Notes: generated by a model not told the origin, from the letters alone. Shown: positions 50,080-62,119, numbered from the stretch's first letter. The stretch is 64,000 bases of DNA from Anthostomella pinea (GCA_963556695.1 CAUWAG010000012.1:434001-498000), one strand, 5' to 3'. Made by a program: numbers and translations.

Positions 50080-51349
50080 ATGATTTACAACGCTCGTTCA
50101 TCACTCGGTGCCATTGCGCTCGCACCTCTCGTTTCGGCTGCAGTCCTTGACCTGCCCATCACATTCAGGAACACATACGTTGGTCATCCACTCCCATACC
50201 CGATTGGCAGCCAGCTGACAATCTCCTCATATAGGCTATAGTCGATGTAGCAATAGGGACACCCGCCAAGACCCACTCCTTGATGTTCGACACAGGCAGT
50301 GCCACCGCGTGGATTGTCGACGCCGAGTGTGCTGAGGGTTGTAACAATGACAGCGGGTGAGTACTCCAGCAGGGTCCAGAGCCCGACATTGAGCACTAAC
50401 GAATGTGGACAGATGGTCACGAGATGGGTACAACCGCAACGAATCGTCAAGCTCATCCGAGCTCGGCACGTACGCCGAGATCTCCTACCTCGGCGGTGTC
50501 ACCTCTGGCCCGGGAGTGGCAGACACCTTCTCCCTGGGCGACGCAAAATGGTCGCAGTCCTTCATGGATGCCAACGAGAGCTCATGGACCGTTTTGCCCG
50601 CTGATGGCTTCCTCGGGCTGGCCTTCTCCACCATCACCGATGCCGGGACTAAGACCATGGTTGAGACCATGATGCAGGCCCACCTGCTAGACGAGCCCCG
50701 ATTCAGCATCTACTACGGCACAGAACTCAACGACACCGGCAATACGGCTGGCAAGGGCGTGCTGACGATTGGAGGCTCGGAGGAGGAGAAGTACGTCGAT
50801 GGTGACTTGACGTGGGTCCCGTTGCAGAGGATCAATGGCGAGTACGAGGTGTGGCGATCAACGCTGCGCATTTTAACCGGCAGCGAGGGTATCAGTGGGA
50901 ACGGCTCGTTGACAGACACGCAGTTCTACCCCGACGACGCATGGGGCGTCTTCGACAGCGGCGCCGGCACCATCACCGTGCCGCCGCTGCAAGTCGACGC
51001 CCTCTACCAGTCCATTGGGATGAACTACACGGCGATCCTCAACGGCGACCACATCCCGCTCTGCACCGAGTTCAACTCGTCCTGGTCCGTGTCTTTCACG
51101 TTTGGCGACGATGACGCGAGTGCCAGCACTGTGACCATTACCGGAGACCAGTTGGCGCGTCCTGGGTTTGCCTACCGTGACGATGCGTGCAACCCGCCGT
51201 TCGACGGTGGCGACACCGATGGCTTCTTTCTCTTTGGAACGGCCCTGTTGAATCAGTTCTATACCGTGTTCGACTTTGGAGCCGAGAACGTCGAGGACTA
51301 CGAGCCGCGCGTCGGATTCGGGCAGCTGAAGGAGGAGTATGCACCATAG
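50080..51349 (+). CDS. Pepsin-like aspartyl protease, secreted
   Basis: Three exons (50080-50178, 50235-50356, 50413-51349) give 385 residues. Exon 1 is a signal peptide (SSLGAIALAPLVSAAV). Exon 2 carries IVDVAIGTPAKTH and the first catalytic motif FDTGSATAWI, then CAEGCNN. Exon 3 has a YLGG flap-side stretch, LPADGFLGLAFSTI, the second catalytic motif WGVFDSGAGTITV, and the C-terminal FLFGTALLNQFYTVFDF. Both aspartates (DTG and DSG) are intact, so an active A1-family protease is expected, acting extracellularly or at the wall/vacuole. No long C-terminal GPI tail is present. Intron ends are GTTGGT..ATAG and GTGAGT..ACAG, and all joins keep phase. Intact and flanked by ordinary genes. Confidence 0.85.
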
Positions 51350-51579
51350 GTGTCCAGATTACAACTTTTGAGGCCAATACATACATGGCTTTAGCACTTT
51401 TGAGCTCACACAGCTTTTAGGTCAGGACTGCGAAAAGTGGTATAATAGCGTACAGGACGTCAAGTCCCCAGGTCCCGCCATGTAATTTGCTACAGTAAGG
51501 ACTCTAAGGTCCGTTTGGTACAATGATCGCCAGGCCGCCGTCGCGCCGGCCACCGCTTGCCATGGCAAGTTTACATGGT

Positions 51580-52205
51580 CTATTTCTGTGGTTCCAGCTT
51601 CTTTTCCATCGCATCGACGTAGGTGGCGCAATTGTTGTCCTTGACGTCGAATTTCGGATGGGCTTTCTTGTATTCGCCGGCTGTGAAGATTAGTACCGTC
51701 CGGCTTGACTCCAGTCTGGGCGACACTCACCAAATTTATCAGCATCGTTCGCTTTGTCGGTCTTGCCCAGAAACGCCAAGCCTGCATTCTCCGGCCCATT
51801 CCAGTCTGACGGTCCACGATACCTCGAGAGAGTGAGGTCCCAGGCCTTGGCCTCAAAGTGCCGCCAGCCGTCTCTTTCGGTCACCTTGCCTAAGACAAGC
51901 CAGACATGCGCAAACCCCAGCTTCTTCTGCAGGTTCTTCACCTCTTCCGGGAGTTGCTCGTTGGCTGCCTTTTGTGTTGCGGTGTAGTCCTTCTCGGTAA
52001 GCGTCTGCTTGAAGACGTACCACTTGCCTACGTCCAGGCTGTTGTGCCATTGGGCGACTGCCTGGTATGCCTTTGTTCCTTTGATATCGCCATCGCCGCG
52101 CTTCAAGGCGGGTAGGTCCCTGGTGGCGAAGGGTTCGTGCTTGACGACGGGGTTTGCGGCGGCCAGGCAGGCCAGGAACGCGGTGACGACGTATGCGAGC
52201 TGCAT
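51580..52205 (-). CDS. Small secreted protein, 191 residues
   Basis: Exons 52205-51731 and 51680-51580 with a 50-nt intron (GTGAGT..CACAG). Residues 1-18 (MQLAYVVTAFLACLAAAN) form a signal peptide. The mature part is lysine/tryptophan-rich (QWHNSLDVGKWYVFKQTLTE, FAHVWLVLGKVTERDGWRHF, WDLTLSRYRGPSDWNGP) and ends with DVKDNNCATYVDAMEKKLE. Only one or two cysteines occur in the mature chain, so it is not a typical disulfide-rich effector. No family is recognised. It is convergent with the protease gene, 3' ends 230 bp apart. Confidence 0.7.
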
Positions 52206-53700
52206 CGTTGCGTCTGTCCGCGACGGTCCAAGAGGTGGTGAATATCGAGCGAAACCTCGAAAGCTTTACGATAATTTCTTAGGTAGTGAATTGATGTGTC
52301 TCTAGGAGAATGGAGAAACAAATTCTGATTGCGTTTTGTATACCAGAGAAAACAGCTGGCAGCTTAGATGGTCACCGTTGATGCCCTTTATATGGCGGGA
52401 CTTCAAGCTCTTTAAATGAAAACGACAAGTTACTTTCACGCAGAGCGCATGCATGTCACCAGCATGGTAAGTAGTATCGCGGCGCCATGTCGGGGCTGGT
52501 ATACTCTCTGCCATATTTCTATGTCAAGTTACCGTTGATAATTAACCAAACTGATAGTACGCGATGACATCCGAGGTATCTTCCCATATAAAAAGAACAA
52601 GAAGTATCCACACGCGTCTAGGGGACCTAGTCTAGCGTTCGCGCTACTCCTTAACATACTGGTGACCTAGATATTAATTTGGCATATTTCTATTGATAGT
52701 TACCGGCCAGAGCATGTTGTGGTTAATGACGTTAATATTATGTGGTCCATACGTAAATAAGTGGTTCATGTTTCCATCGCTCCTTCGCTCTTCAATAATA
52801 AAATATCCCGGTAGAATGCTAAGCTCCGACGTCCCCTCTACCTCCCGGCAGTCCCGCGAATCCGGGATCAGTAGGGCTGAAGGAAGCAGCGGCCTGGTCA
52901 ACTGCTAATAATATACCTTACGCATTGTGTAATGTATCATGTGTGTGGCGAAATCGCATGGTAATTGCGGCAAAGCTGGTGTAATATTAGCAGCCGTGGT
53001 CCCGCCTACATTATCACATCATCAACAACTTCCCATTCCGGAATTAGTGGTGTATGAGGGACCGCGGAGGATTTTGACGCCATTCTGTGCCGTTCTCATT
53101 GTCGCCTGTAATAGTGGAGTAGGATAAGTTGCCACTCGAGCAGTTCGTGCCTCTTCGATGCTTTAGCCTTTGAGCGAGGCGTTATTCGGGGGCGTGTCTG
53201 AATTGGCCCTTTGCATCGCTGCTAGATCTTCCACACCGGGAGCTATCCTGTGTATGTGACACCCCGTTGATGACCTAGCTCCGACTGGACCCTGGTTATC
53301 TAGCGTAAGAATGATCCCGCTGGTTCGATGCGTCCAAGAGGGCCTAGGCCAATGAAGATCACCACTATAGTATACAATGCTACTCTGAAGATGCGGAATG
53401 CGTAGTTGCTGGGGTGCTTTCGAAATGTGCAACTCATTGCGATCTTTAGGGCGTCTATCGCAGCGCGTGTTCGATGGAATGGCGAGTGGTCGAGGGGCGC
53501 ATGCGTTTGCTCCTTGGCACATGAAGAGCATAAGATTGAAAGCACTGACCAAAGCTGGATGTACAACCCGACGCAGACTTTGGAAGACTTAACCTTGTCA
53601 TCCAGATGACAGCAGCTTCTTTTCGGTCATCCCTTTACCGTACACACTCTGGTCGCGATCGAGCAACTCGGTAGGCCGTATCCTCAGATTATCCGCCCAA
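52206..53700. other. Long intergenic stretch
   Basis: Short frames (for example 53163-53609 on both strands) overlap with no domain. The sequence near 52540-52760 is A/T-rich. Nothing firm. Confidence 0.4.
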
Positions 53701-54003
53701 ATGCTGTCCCAATTATTGTGTCTTCTGGCCGGGCTTACGGTGCTGCTACTTGTCAGACGCACCGTGAGCTCTCGGTCACAGTCTTCGCTACCACTCCCGC
53801 CGGGTATGAATGCCAGCTCTCTTCATGATCTCATTTGGATGTAGTGCTAGTCACGTACTTACGAATTCAACTCAGGACCCCGTCCTTTGCCGGTCATTGG
53901 CAACCTCCACCAAGCTCCCAAGTCTCACCCTTGGCTACAATATTATGAGTGGAGCAAGATCTATGGGCCGATCCAATATCTCAATATGGGAGGTCAGCCC
54001 ATA
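53701..54003 (+). pseudogene. Cytochrome P450 N-terminus, cut by a pogo element
   Basis: Exon 1 (53701-53803) encodes a membrane anchor (LSQLLCLLAGLTVLLLV) ending in a proline hinge. After an intron (53804-53875, GTATGA..TCAG), exon 2 gives PGPRPLPVIGNLHQAP and WLQYYEWSKIYGPIQYLNMG, the standard start of fungal P450s. Coding stops at the TA at 54002-54003, where the transposon begins. The other ~430 residues, including the heme-binding cysteine loop, are absent from the window. Confidence 0.8.
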
Positions 54004-55515
54004 CCATGCCCCACCCACCACTCGGCCACCCCCACCACTCGGACTGCAAAATCTACTGCCACACACCAAAACATCAACAACTTCACTTATACCGGATCCA
54101 GCTGTTTTTGAAGGGATTCGCGATGTAATTAGTTCACTGAATAGCTCTTTTCTTGAGGTTTACCCCAATATAGATTCTTTTAGCCAGACCCGCCGATGAG
54201 GGGTCCCCCCGCTCGTGGTTTCTACCCCTCATGAGGGCAAATTTGCCCTTTATGCACCCGTTCTCTTCTTCTTTTATATGCAACGCAGCATCGTGACTCT
54301 TGAAATGCCTTCTTATACGGAGGATATTATGGCAGATACCATACTAGATGTCACCAATAACAAGCTGTCGGTCCGAAAATCCGCTCAGAAATAGGGTATC
54401 CCTAAGCAGACGCTGTCTGACCGCCTCAATGGCAAACCTTCAAAGGGAGAGACACAGCAGCCAAAAAGAAGACTATCCGACGAGCATGAAACACGCCTAG
54501 CCCAGTGGATACTTCGTCAGGAGTCTCTTGGGCTCGCCCCATCGCATAGCGCCGTCAAGGCAATCGTTCAGGCTACCTCTAAGTTAAACGGCATCACTGA
54601 GACAGTTGGGAAGAACTGGATGGATGGATTTCTTCGCCATAACTCCCAAATAAAGACGAAAATTGGCCGCAGACAGGAAGCCGCTCGATTTAAGGGCTTT
54701 ACGCCGAAGTCTGTTAACTGGTACTTCGATCATTGCGAGGATTTTGATTGGGTGAAGCCCCAGAACACATACAACGTAGATAAGGGCGGTATTATGGCGG
54801 GTTCTGGTACGGGAAAGCCCCTGAATAATCCCTGAATAATCCCTTGTTAACTTTATCCATTAACTAACCTATCTAGGGCTTGATGGTCTCGTTTTGGGCA
54901 GCGCGGAGACGAAAAAGACCTTCTTAAAGAGCGACCAAGGCCGCGGCTGGACCTCCTTCATTGAGGCCATTTCCGCTACGGGCAAGGCCCCCACGCCAGG
55001 CATTATATTCAAAGGAAAAGATCTCCAGGCCCAGTGGTTCCTTCGGGAGTTCAGAGAGATCGCCTCCTGGCATTATATATGCACTGATAATGGCTGGACG
55101 AATAACGCAGTTGCCGTGGAGTGGTTGGAAAGTGTTTTCCTCCCTCAAGCCAACCAGGTACGAGAAGATGACAATTTTGAAGCGGTACTCTTGATCTTTA
55201 ATGGACATAAGAGCCATACCTCTGTACATACTAACTCCTTTATTTCTCTCTATTTTATTTCATTTGAAATCCATAGATATATAACTAACCATTTAGTGGT
55301 AGGATGAATTCATAACTACGTGCTTCTTAAACAACGTTCAGCTTTGTTTTCTTCCATCACATACCTCCCACGGGCTTCAACCACTTAATAACGGCCCCTT
55401 TAATGCCGTGAAAGCTGCTTACCGCAAACATATCGCTCAGTTAGCTACTCTAACTGATGCTGCCCCTGTGAACAAGATCAATTTCATCAGATGCTACTCC
55501 AAGGCGAGGAACAAC
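54004..55515 (+). mobile_element. pogo/Fot-type transposon, 3'-truncated
   Basis: The left terminus CCATGCCCCACCCACCACTC follows a TA and is the same terminus as at 33755 and (inverted) 37535. The interior carries a transposase gene. The right inverted repeat is missing because the element ends near 55515 against the 3' part of the NLR gene. Confidence 0.75.
54305..55515 (+). pseudogene. pogo/Fot transposase with two introns, inactive
   Basis: Starts with ATG 54305. The N-terminal DNA-binding part contains LSVRKSAQK, a TAG stop (54392-54394), then GIPKQTLSDRLNGKPS and a CENP-B-type segment (RLAQWILRQESLGLAPSHSA). The catalytic core shows YNVDKGGI (first acid), YICTDNGWTNNAV (second) and LLIFNGHKSH, where the usual third Asp is Asn. 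Two spliceosomal introns fit well, 54807-54876 and 55224-55302, each with an AACTAAC branch site and in-phase joins (GSGLDGLVLGSAE and SHTSDEFITTCFL). The C-terminus is lost at the NLR junction. Stop, Asp-to-Asn change and truncation make it non-functional. Confidence 0.8.
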
Positions 55516-55995
55516 ACTTTTTCCGTGATGGAGACCTCGTCTCCTCGTCGGTCAAGAAGCAGCGCCATCACCTCCTTGCCATTCCCGTTCCCTGCTGCCG
55601 CCTTGACCACTTCTTCTGTGACGGGGACCTCGTCTCCTCGTCGGTCAAGAAGCAGCGCCATCACCTCCTTGCCATTCCCGTTCCCTGCTGCCGCCTTGAC
55701 CACTTCTTCTGTGACGGGGACCTCGTCTCCTCGTCGGTCAAGAAGCAGCGCCATCACCTCCCTGGCATTCCAATAGTTCTTTGCTGCCGCCTTGACCACT
55801 TCTTCTGTGATGGATACCTCGTCTCCTCGTCGGTCAAGAAGCAACGCCATCACCTCCATGCCATTCCTTCCATTCCCTGCTGCCGCCTTGACCACTTCTT
55901 CTGTGATGGACACCTCGTCTCCACGTCGGTCAAGAAGCAGCGCTATCACCTCCACACCATTCCTTCCGTTCCTCGCTGCAGACTTAACCACTTTG
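55515..55995 (-). repeat. Five tandem 93-96-bp coding repeats of the NLR
   Basis: Consecutive units encode RRGDEVSITEEVVKAAAGN-type repeats. The two units nearest the 3' end are almost identical at the DNA level and the distal ones more diverged, as expected from unequal exchange or conversion. The array is cut inside what would be the next unit. Confidence 0.85.
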
Positions 55996-57383
55996 ATACT
56001 CATTTGTGCCTTGTACTCTAGCAATTGTGTGATTACAATCTCATTCCCACCAATGGCTGCCGCACTCAGGGGTGTTTCGTTGTGACTATCTTCGCACTCC
56101 AATATTGCCATAATATCGGAAGCCATTTGTTGATTTGGACTGTTACGCAAGTAGTCCAAAATGGCCGGGATGCCACAGTAACCTGCGATGTGCAAAATTG
56201 AGGCTCGTCTCGGAAGTTTCACGTGAACCCTGTACCGGTCACTGGCTCTATAAAGCCAAGTGTCTCTAAGTGGAGACTTAACTTCGAAAAAAATCGCCTG
56301 CGTATGCTTGACTTCGAAGACGTCTCCTGCGAGCCTTGCGTGTGAATCCCAATAATCAGATGCGTAGGAAGAGAACTCTTTCTCCCACCGTGGACGATCC
56401 TTGATCAGCTCAAAATCGCAAATGAGCTGATCTACACACTTGTATGCAATGTGTGCATGGAAAGAGACTTCCTGGACCCACTGTTGCGCATTGTCGCCCG
56501 CGAGGAAATCCTTTACCGACTGGTGCAGCAGGAGAACCTGCTCATCCTGAATTATGACCAGAAGCCGGCAGGTGGCAATATCATCTCGAGTGAATTGAAT
56601 GCGGGTCTCTTGGTCCTCGTCGAGGTAAGTTTGGCAAACTGCAGATAACTCGGGGATGGTAAGTGGCCGAAATGATACCGTGACAAGACCTAGAATTTGT
56701 TTGACGACTTTGGGGTTTTGCCCGGGAGCGTCAAGAGCGTTGTCAAGTAGTCTCTTATACAAGGCATTAAGCCCAGACGGCATCTTCTCTAGGTGGTCGA
56801 CCGCATTTTTAGACGAAACCTGATCTAGCTCTTCGCATCCCAAGCCAACCCATAGGAATGTGCTCTCGGATTTTTCCTCTAGAATGTCTGTGATCCGCTT
56901 TTTCACCCGGTCCGTGTACTGCTTTCTGACCGCAAGCTCTGCAACCTTTTCACCAACGAAGCGATGTATGTCCCTTTTCGACTCGGGAAATGAGGCTAGT
57001 TCCTTGTTAGAAAACACCTTTAGACGTTCCTGGATCTCACGGTAAGGTCGGCTTGTGATGATTAGCCGGATGTCGGTTGCAAAGCTCTTGTGTTGGAAAT
57101 CGTGCTGCAGTTGCTTCATGAGAATCTGCTGCGATTCTTGATCACACTCATCCAAGGCATCGATGATGAAGAACTTATGGCCGGTGGCTTCATCGGCGGC
57201 CATTTTGTGCAAAACAGTCCATAAAGCGTCGAATGAATCAAAGATCTTCTTTCCGCGCTCGCGGTATTTTGGCAGGAGGTAGTCGAGGAGAAGTCGCGGA
57301 TGTTGTTGAATGAGCTGCAGGATAAGGCCTCGGACCACTGACGTCACTGACCTACGGGTGTCTAAACTGGAATCGCAGAACTT
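55515..57383 (-). pseudogene. NLR (NACHT) protein with near-identical repeats, both ends lost
   Basis: About 620 codons without a stop on the minus strand. The NACHT ATPase lacks its N-terminal part including the Walker A loop; what remains begins at SVTSVVRGLILQLIQ and includes Walker B, FFIIDALDECD, and an arginine-rich TSRPYREIQERL sensor region. A helical NLR middle domain follows (LNALYKRLLDNA, RPLTIPELSAVC, LLHQSVKDFL), then an ankyrin-like segment (ASILHIAGYCGIPAILDYL, ETPLSAAAIGGNEIVITQLL) and five 31-32-residue repeats of the VVKAAAGNGxxxxEVMALLL type. Such fungal NLRs act in non-self recognition and cell death. The gene is cut by Copia DNA at 57384 and by a pogo element at ~55515. 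Confidence 0.8.
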
Positions 57384-58650
57384 ACCTAAAGGCAAGAAGG
57401 CTCTGCCGACCAAATGGGTTACAGATCAACGATTTGGACCTGTTGGTGAATTCCTACGTAACAGAGCTCGTCTAGCTGTCTGTGGCAACTTTGAAGAAGA
57501 CGACAACTGGTCTGTTCAGGACGTATATGCTGCTGTTGCACACGCAGTCTCCGTACGGATCTTCTTTACCTTGATGGGAGTGCTAGGCCTTGTCGGTTTG
57601 CAATACGACATGGTTACAGCCTTTCTTAACAGCAAGATTCCTGACGAATACGAGATCTACTGCATGCAACCCCAAGGCTACTCTGATGGAACCAAGCGCG
57701 TCTGGAAGCTCAACCAAGCTCTGTATGGCCTTCGCAAGGCTCCCCTGTGGTGGTTTGAGACCCTTGTTAAAGTCATGAAGGACGCTGGATTCGTCCCCAT
57801 GTCAACAGAGATGTGTCTCTTCAAACATGAGAAGCTGGGCGTACTGGTTCTTATCTATGTGGACGACATCCTGGTCGCTGGTCCTACCTTGAAGGATTGT
57901 GAGACCGTTCGTGACCTCTTGGCCGCTCACTTTGAGCTTAAGGAGATGGGATTGATATCCAAGTTCCTTGGACTCCGAATTCGACGGAACCTTGATACGA
58001 ATCAGGTATTCATTGACCAAGAGGAATACATCAAGAAGATTGTGTCCAAGTATGGCGAGGAGACCACTAAATACACGGGAACACCCTGGAAGACAGACAC
58101 TGTGATTCCGCCTTCTTGGGAATCAGTTTCAAACGTTCTGAAGAAGCGTTATCTCAAACAGACTGGTTCCCTTAACTATGCCTCCACTAATACACGCCCT
58201 GACATTGTAAAGACCGTCAGCACGTTGTGTGAGGCCAATTCCAACCCTGGGAAGACCCACTTGGAGATACTCAAGCATCTCTGGCGTTACTTGGCCAACA
58301 CTGCGTCCTTTGGCATCACCCTGGGAGGAAAACACCCAATTGACGACCTGAAGATCAGAATCTGGGCCGATGCTGCATTTGCAGACGTTCTAGGCTGCAG
58401 AAAGTTAACAGGAGCGCATATTGCCTTCGTCTGTGGCGGTCCAATTTACTGGAAATCCAAGAAACAACTGCTTGTAGTCACCAGCAGTACGGAGGCAGAA
58501 TTCATCAACCTCACCCTTCTTCTAGTCGACTTGTGTTTATACCCCGGCTGGTTCTTACGTGACTGTGACGCCGAAGTGAGTGCACCATCAAGATAAGTCA
58601 TAGTCAGACCACAATCCAAAGGGACTGTTAACCTATCGAGGCAGACACTT
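57384..58650 (+). pseudogene. Copia reverse transcriptase-RNase H remnant
   Basis: The frame is open from LPKGKKALPTKWVTDQ to 58596. RT blocks are YDMVTAFLNSKIPDEYEIY, QALYGLRKAPLWW and the catalytic YVDDILVAG, then FLGLRIRR. RNase H follows (IWADAAFADVLGCRKLTGAH, YWKSKKQLLVVTSSTEAEF) and is cut after EFINL. Gag, protease, integrase and LTRs are missing. The following ~50 bp match the short Copia 3' internal piece also seen before the LTR at 34751. It starts exactly where NLR homology on the other strand ends. Confidence 0.85.
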
Positions 58651-59466
58651 TGGATCCGACGGTTTTATACAGGGGGTGATGCCAGCCTTACCACCATTAA
58701 TAACCAATCGTTCAAGTAGTGGCACACGTTAGAGTGGCAGTGTGGTCTTTTAGTGTCATACACTCTTTCATTCGCAGCATCATTGTGCATGCTGGGCTAC
58801 CTGAAGCCCTGCAGCCAGCTGGTAGGCCTGACCTACCTGACGGCCCTCATATAGCTGCTTATTCTGGTCCGTATACGTACAAACACAAGTCGACTAGGAA
58901 GATAACTCTGTCACCGGAGTTTGTCATTCACGACTTGCAATAAGAACCCTCGAAGATCGCCGGAACCAAAGAACACTCAAAGTGTCCACCCTTATCATGG
59001 CTTTTCCTAACCACTGCTATCTCGGCTTTCACCGCGGATTCGTCTGGCTCGATACTCGGCCCGAGCCTCCCTCCCGACCACGCAGCGATCATGAAAGGAT
59101 CGCTCTACCATCGATTCGACAAGACCCATTCCTAGCCAAACTTGCTTTCCTGAGTAATGACCGTATCCTATCCTAGTAGCGCTCCAGCAAGTTATATTCC
59201 AGCCATAAAACCAAACCCAGTGCAGCGTTCCATCTCGTGTCCTTCGTTCCTCTTTCCTCCTACAACTACAAGTCTTGGCACCCACTGTTAATATTTCGGA
59301 AAATGACGCATACAATTTGTGTGTGAAAATTTCGCGTGCACTAACAGCAGCTGTTTTTGGCTGTAGTAGGAGAATACGGGAGATCCGGCTTAGAGACAGT
59401 CGACAACAGCTCAGTGACGACGACGGCGACCTCGAAGTCGTCGTCGCCGTCGTGACGGCTCCAGAC
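58651..59466. other. Gene-free stretch with a CG-rich inverted repeat
   Basis: Short frames only. At ~59414-59456 an inverted repeat ACGACGGCGAC..GTCGCCGTCGT sits in CGA/CGT-rich sequence just before N copy 4. Confidence 0.4.
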
Positions 59467-59789
59467 CTTAGGGAAAGGAGACGTGCCGCTCGTCGCCGCA
59501 GGACCTGACGACGAGGATCACGACGCGCGTCGCTCTTTAGCAACGACCCGACGTCGACGGCCCCGAACCACGATACGAGAGAGTCCCGATGCCGAACATA
59601 CGTCGATAAAAGGGGCTGACGAACGCGACCGTTCAAATCGCCGGTGAACCGCTACGGTGGGAGGAGCTCGTGATAAGGTCGGCTAGACGGTGACCTATTG
59701 GCGGATGGGAGGTTGGAAGCTTCGTGTCAGCTCTACGGAGCCCCGGAATCAAGGATATCACAGATCAGGATAGATGTCGATACCAACCC

Positions 59790-59972
59790 TCACCCGGAGG
59801 AGGGGGGACACGATGAGAACCGCTGCTTAGATGCAGTGGCTGTTTCCGAACGAGATCTGCTAGCTGGGCAGCTGTATGTATATATATAGTATGAGACCTA
59901 GCCTAGCACGCCTGCGCACCCTTTTGGAGGCCCAGGGCCGCCGCTATGCGGCGGGCCCCCTGGCGTTAAATG

Positions 59973-60007
<35 letters not shown>
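59790..60007 (+). mobile_element. LINE 3' UTR with (TAC)n tail
   Basis: Matches 27395-27595 (CACCCGGAGGAGGGGGGACA to CCCCCTGGCGTTAAA), then eleven or so TAC/CTA units. The 5' part of the LINE is absent. Confidence 0.8.
59971..60007. repeat. (CTA)n microsatellite
   Basis: About eleven uninterrupted CTA/TAC units forming the simple-repeat tail of the LINE fragment. Confidence 0.85.
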
Positions 60008-60275
60008 GCAGCATTTCGGGTAACCGACTACGACCTAGATATCAAAGAGCACGTGGCCAAACGGCGGGCCAACGGAGGCTATTAGGAATACTATGTGTGC
60101 CCTCGAGGTTAGATTTGTGGGTTGTCGTAGGAACCGAGCAAGCAATTCTCGGTTTCCTGTATGGGAAGGCATTTAGTTACCCCCCTGAGATAGTCACCTA
60201 CACGCCAAATACCCCTAGAAAGGTCGGGCTCAAAGCCATTTACGGCGTTAAATATACTAAACTAAACTAAACAAT

Positions 60276-61809
60276 TGCCTTCCGCTGCTAGTGTCATGGA
60301 ATTGGTATTGTTGGTATGGTACTAAGAGAGACCAGGAAGGCGAGCTGAAATGTATGGTGAAATCGGAGTAATGGCGAAGCGGCTTCAGAGTTCCAAACGA
60401 GTCGCATTAGGCAGGTCCACTCCTACTCCATGATCGGTATATGATTATACCCGCGTCTAGTGAGTCACTCAGCTATGCTCTGTCTGAGTCTCTTCCTCAA
60501 GAACTGACCATCCAAACCCTTTCTGCTTCGCAGGGTGGCTGTACTGCATACCTACGTGAGGTGGCAATGGAGATCATAGGATTATTTGGACAACAGTCAA
60601 GAAGGAAGAAACATGATCATGAGTGGGACTGGATCCAGAACAGGAGCTGAACTACGGGTTTCATAAAGCGACATCCGGCCAGTATAAGGTCTGCTAGAAA
60701 GTAAGCTTTTACATCGAATAGACAATAAATAAAAACGTTCGCTTCCTGCCCTTAATGCACGCCGACTATTCTCCCCATTGCACGTGCTTATCTTAAAGAC
60801 AGGCCAGGAACTCGCTATCCTCTCTAAGCTTCCCTACTACTCATGGCTTGCTTGTTACCAGAGCCGATGGACGATAAGTACTTCAAAGCAACCTACGTCA
60901 CGCCATGGTAGCATAAAGGGGGCTTTTTAGTTAGGACCCGACGCCTTGCGATGTTCATGCTGGCTTAACGACAAGTTGCTGCAGGCTGAGATGCTGACCG
61001 TGGCATTTTATATTGACGTAAGAGAAAAGCAAGAGTTCGAAAAAACCAGTTCACAAAGTCGCATGCGAAATACAAACAAGAACAAAAGAAGAACATGGAA
61101 CCACAGAAAATCTTAAAAGCTTAGAGATATGATATGCACATTATATACGTTTAATACGAGCTTTGTTTTATTAAAATGGTCCATAAACAACGTTAGAGCT
61201 GTTTCTACTTCTCATTATCTGGCATTGAGTGGTCTAAATCAGGAGTCAAGGCTAAAAAAGGAGTAATAGATTTTGTTTACCTCGGAAAAGGCCCTTGTTG
61301 GCAACGAGGCCAGTAATAGAATACATGCAGAACCAGCTCCCCTATATTCCCATTTACACCCTAAATTCACTGATCATACGTGAAGGAGAAGTTCTATATC
61401 TTGCATTTATCAGACAGCGTTTGGGGATTAGGTGTTCTAGGAGAGACAGTTCAAACAGAAACACCGAGAGCATTTACTATAACTTGGCCACCGAAACTCG
61501 CTAGGTGTGCCACTCCACCGTGTCGTGAAAACTAATACTAATATTTCACAGCTCAGCCGAACACAATGTCAAGCGGAGTAGACAACGTCGATTCGGATCC
61601 AGAAGGCCCGCGAAACATGCGCAAATGGGTTCGGAACGGGTGTACTGCCATCGGGCTGGTCGAATGGACAACAACGGCGCCAGTGGCCTTGAATAAATGT
61701 CTAGCACCCATCACACAGAGAATATCCACCGAAGTAAACCGACCATAAGAGGCTCATATCTTGAAGATTTAGGCCCTCTTCTACGATGAACCACAGACCG
61801 CCCTGATTT
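60276..61809. other. Long stretch without a recognisable gene
   Basis: Short frames only; one of 60 codons at 61566-61748 (SSGVDNVDSDPEGPRN) starts well but matches nothing and ends before the LTR. The sequence at 61000-61260 is A/T-rich. Confidence 0.4.
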
Positions 61810-62119
61810 TGTTGGAATCTAGGGGTTCTGGTTCACCCTGAGGTCTCAACTCCACCTGTATTACTTAAACCCCATCTCTGTCCTTTGTGCTAGGATTGCT
61901 GGAAAAGGACACACTGTCCTTTTTCCCACATATATTCTTTTTGTATATCTTATATCGGATCTCGAGTACTGCATTTAAATACTGTTGCACAGCAAGGAGG
62001 CGAAAAGGTTGCAAATCTACTGTATTGGTGTTGTTATTGTTGAAGGTCTGGAGGTGGTGCGCAGCTGCAGTGGATGTGGGCAATATGCCAGCCTAAGTGG
62101 GTCACCTGACCACGTAACA
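61810..62119 (-). mobile_element. LTR family 2
   Basis: 310 bp; on the minus strand it begins TGTTACGTGGTCAGGTGACC and ends GATTCCAACA (TG..CA). Its first ~115 bp recur at 34751-34868. No 5-bp target duplication flanks it. Confidence 0.65.

Larger units (their letters stand above)
59467..60275 (+). mobile_element. N retroposon, copy 4, chimeric, carrying a LINE tail
   Basis: 59467-59775 matches the alternative head of copy 3 (inverted relative to 35270-35575). A LINE 3' UTR follows at ~59790-60007. From TGCAGCATTTCGG (~60007) the common N 3' module resumes, ending TACGGCGTTAAATATACTA and (AAACT)n at ~60275. The two N parts overlap slightly in content rather than abutting, so this is a recombinant, not one simple insertion. 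Confidence 0.7.

Noticed and set aside
55515..55995. CRISPR-like array
   Set aside because: Repeats are tandem coding units without spacers, in a eukaryotic NLR gene.
55408..56085. Plus-strand frames with SSPRRSRSSAITS-type repeats
   Set aside because: Antisense reading of the NLR tandem repeats; the repeat is real but the coding strand is minus.
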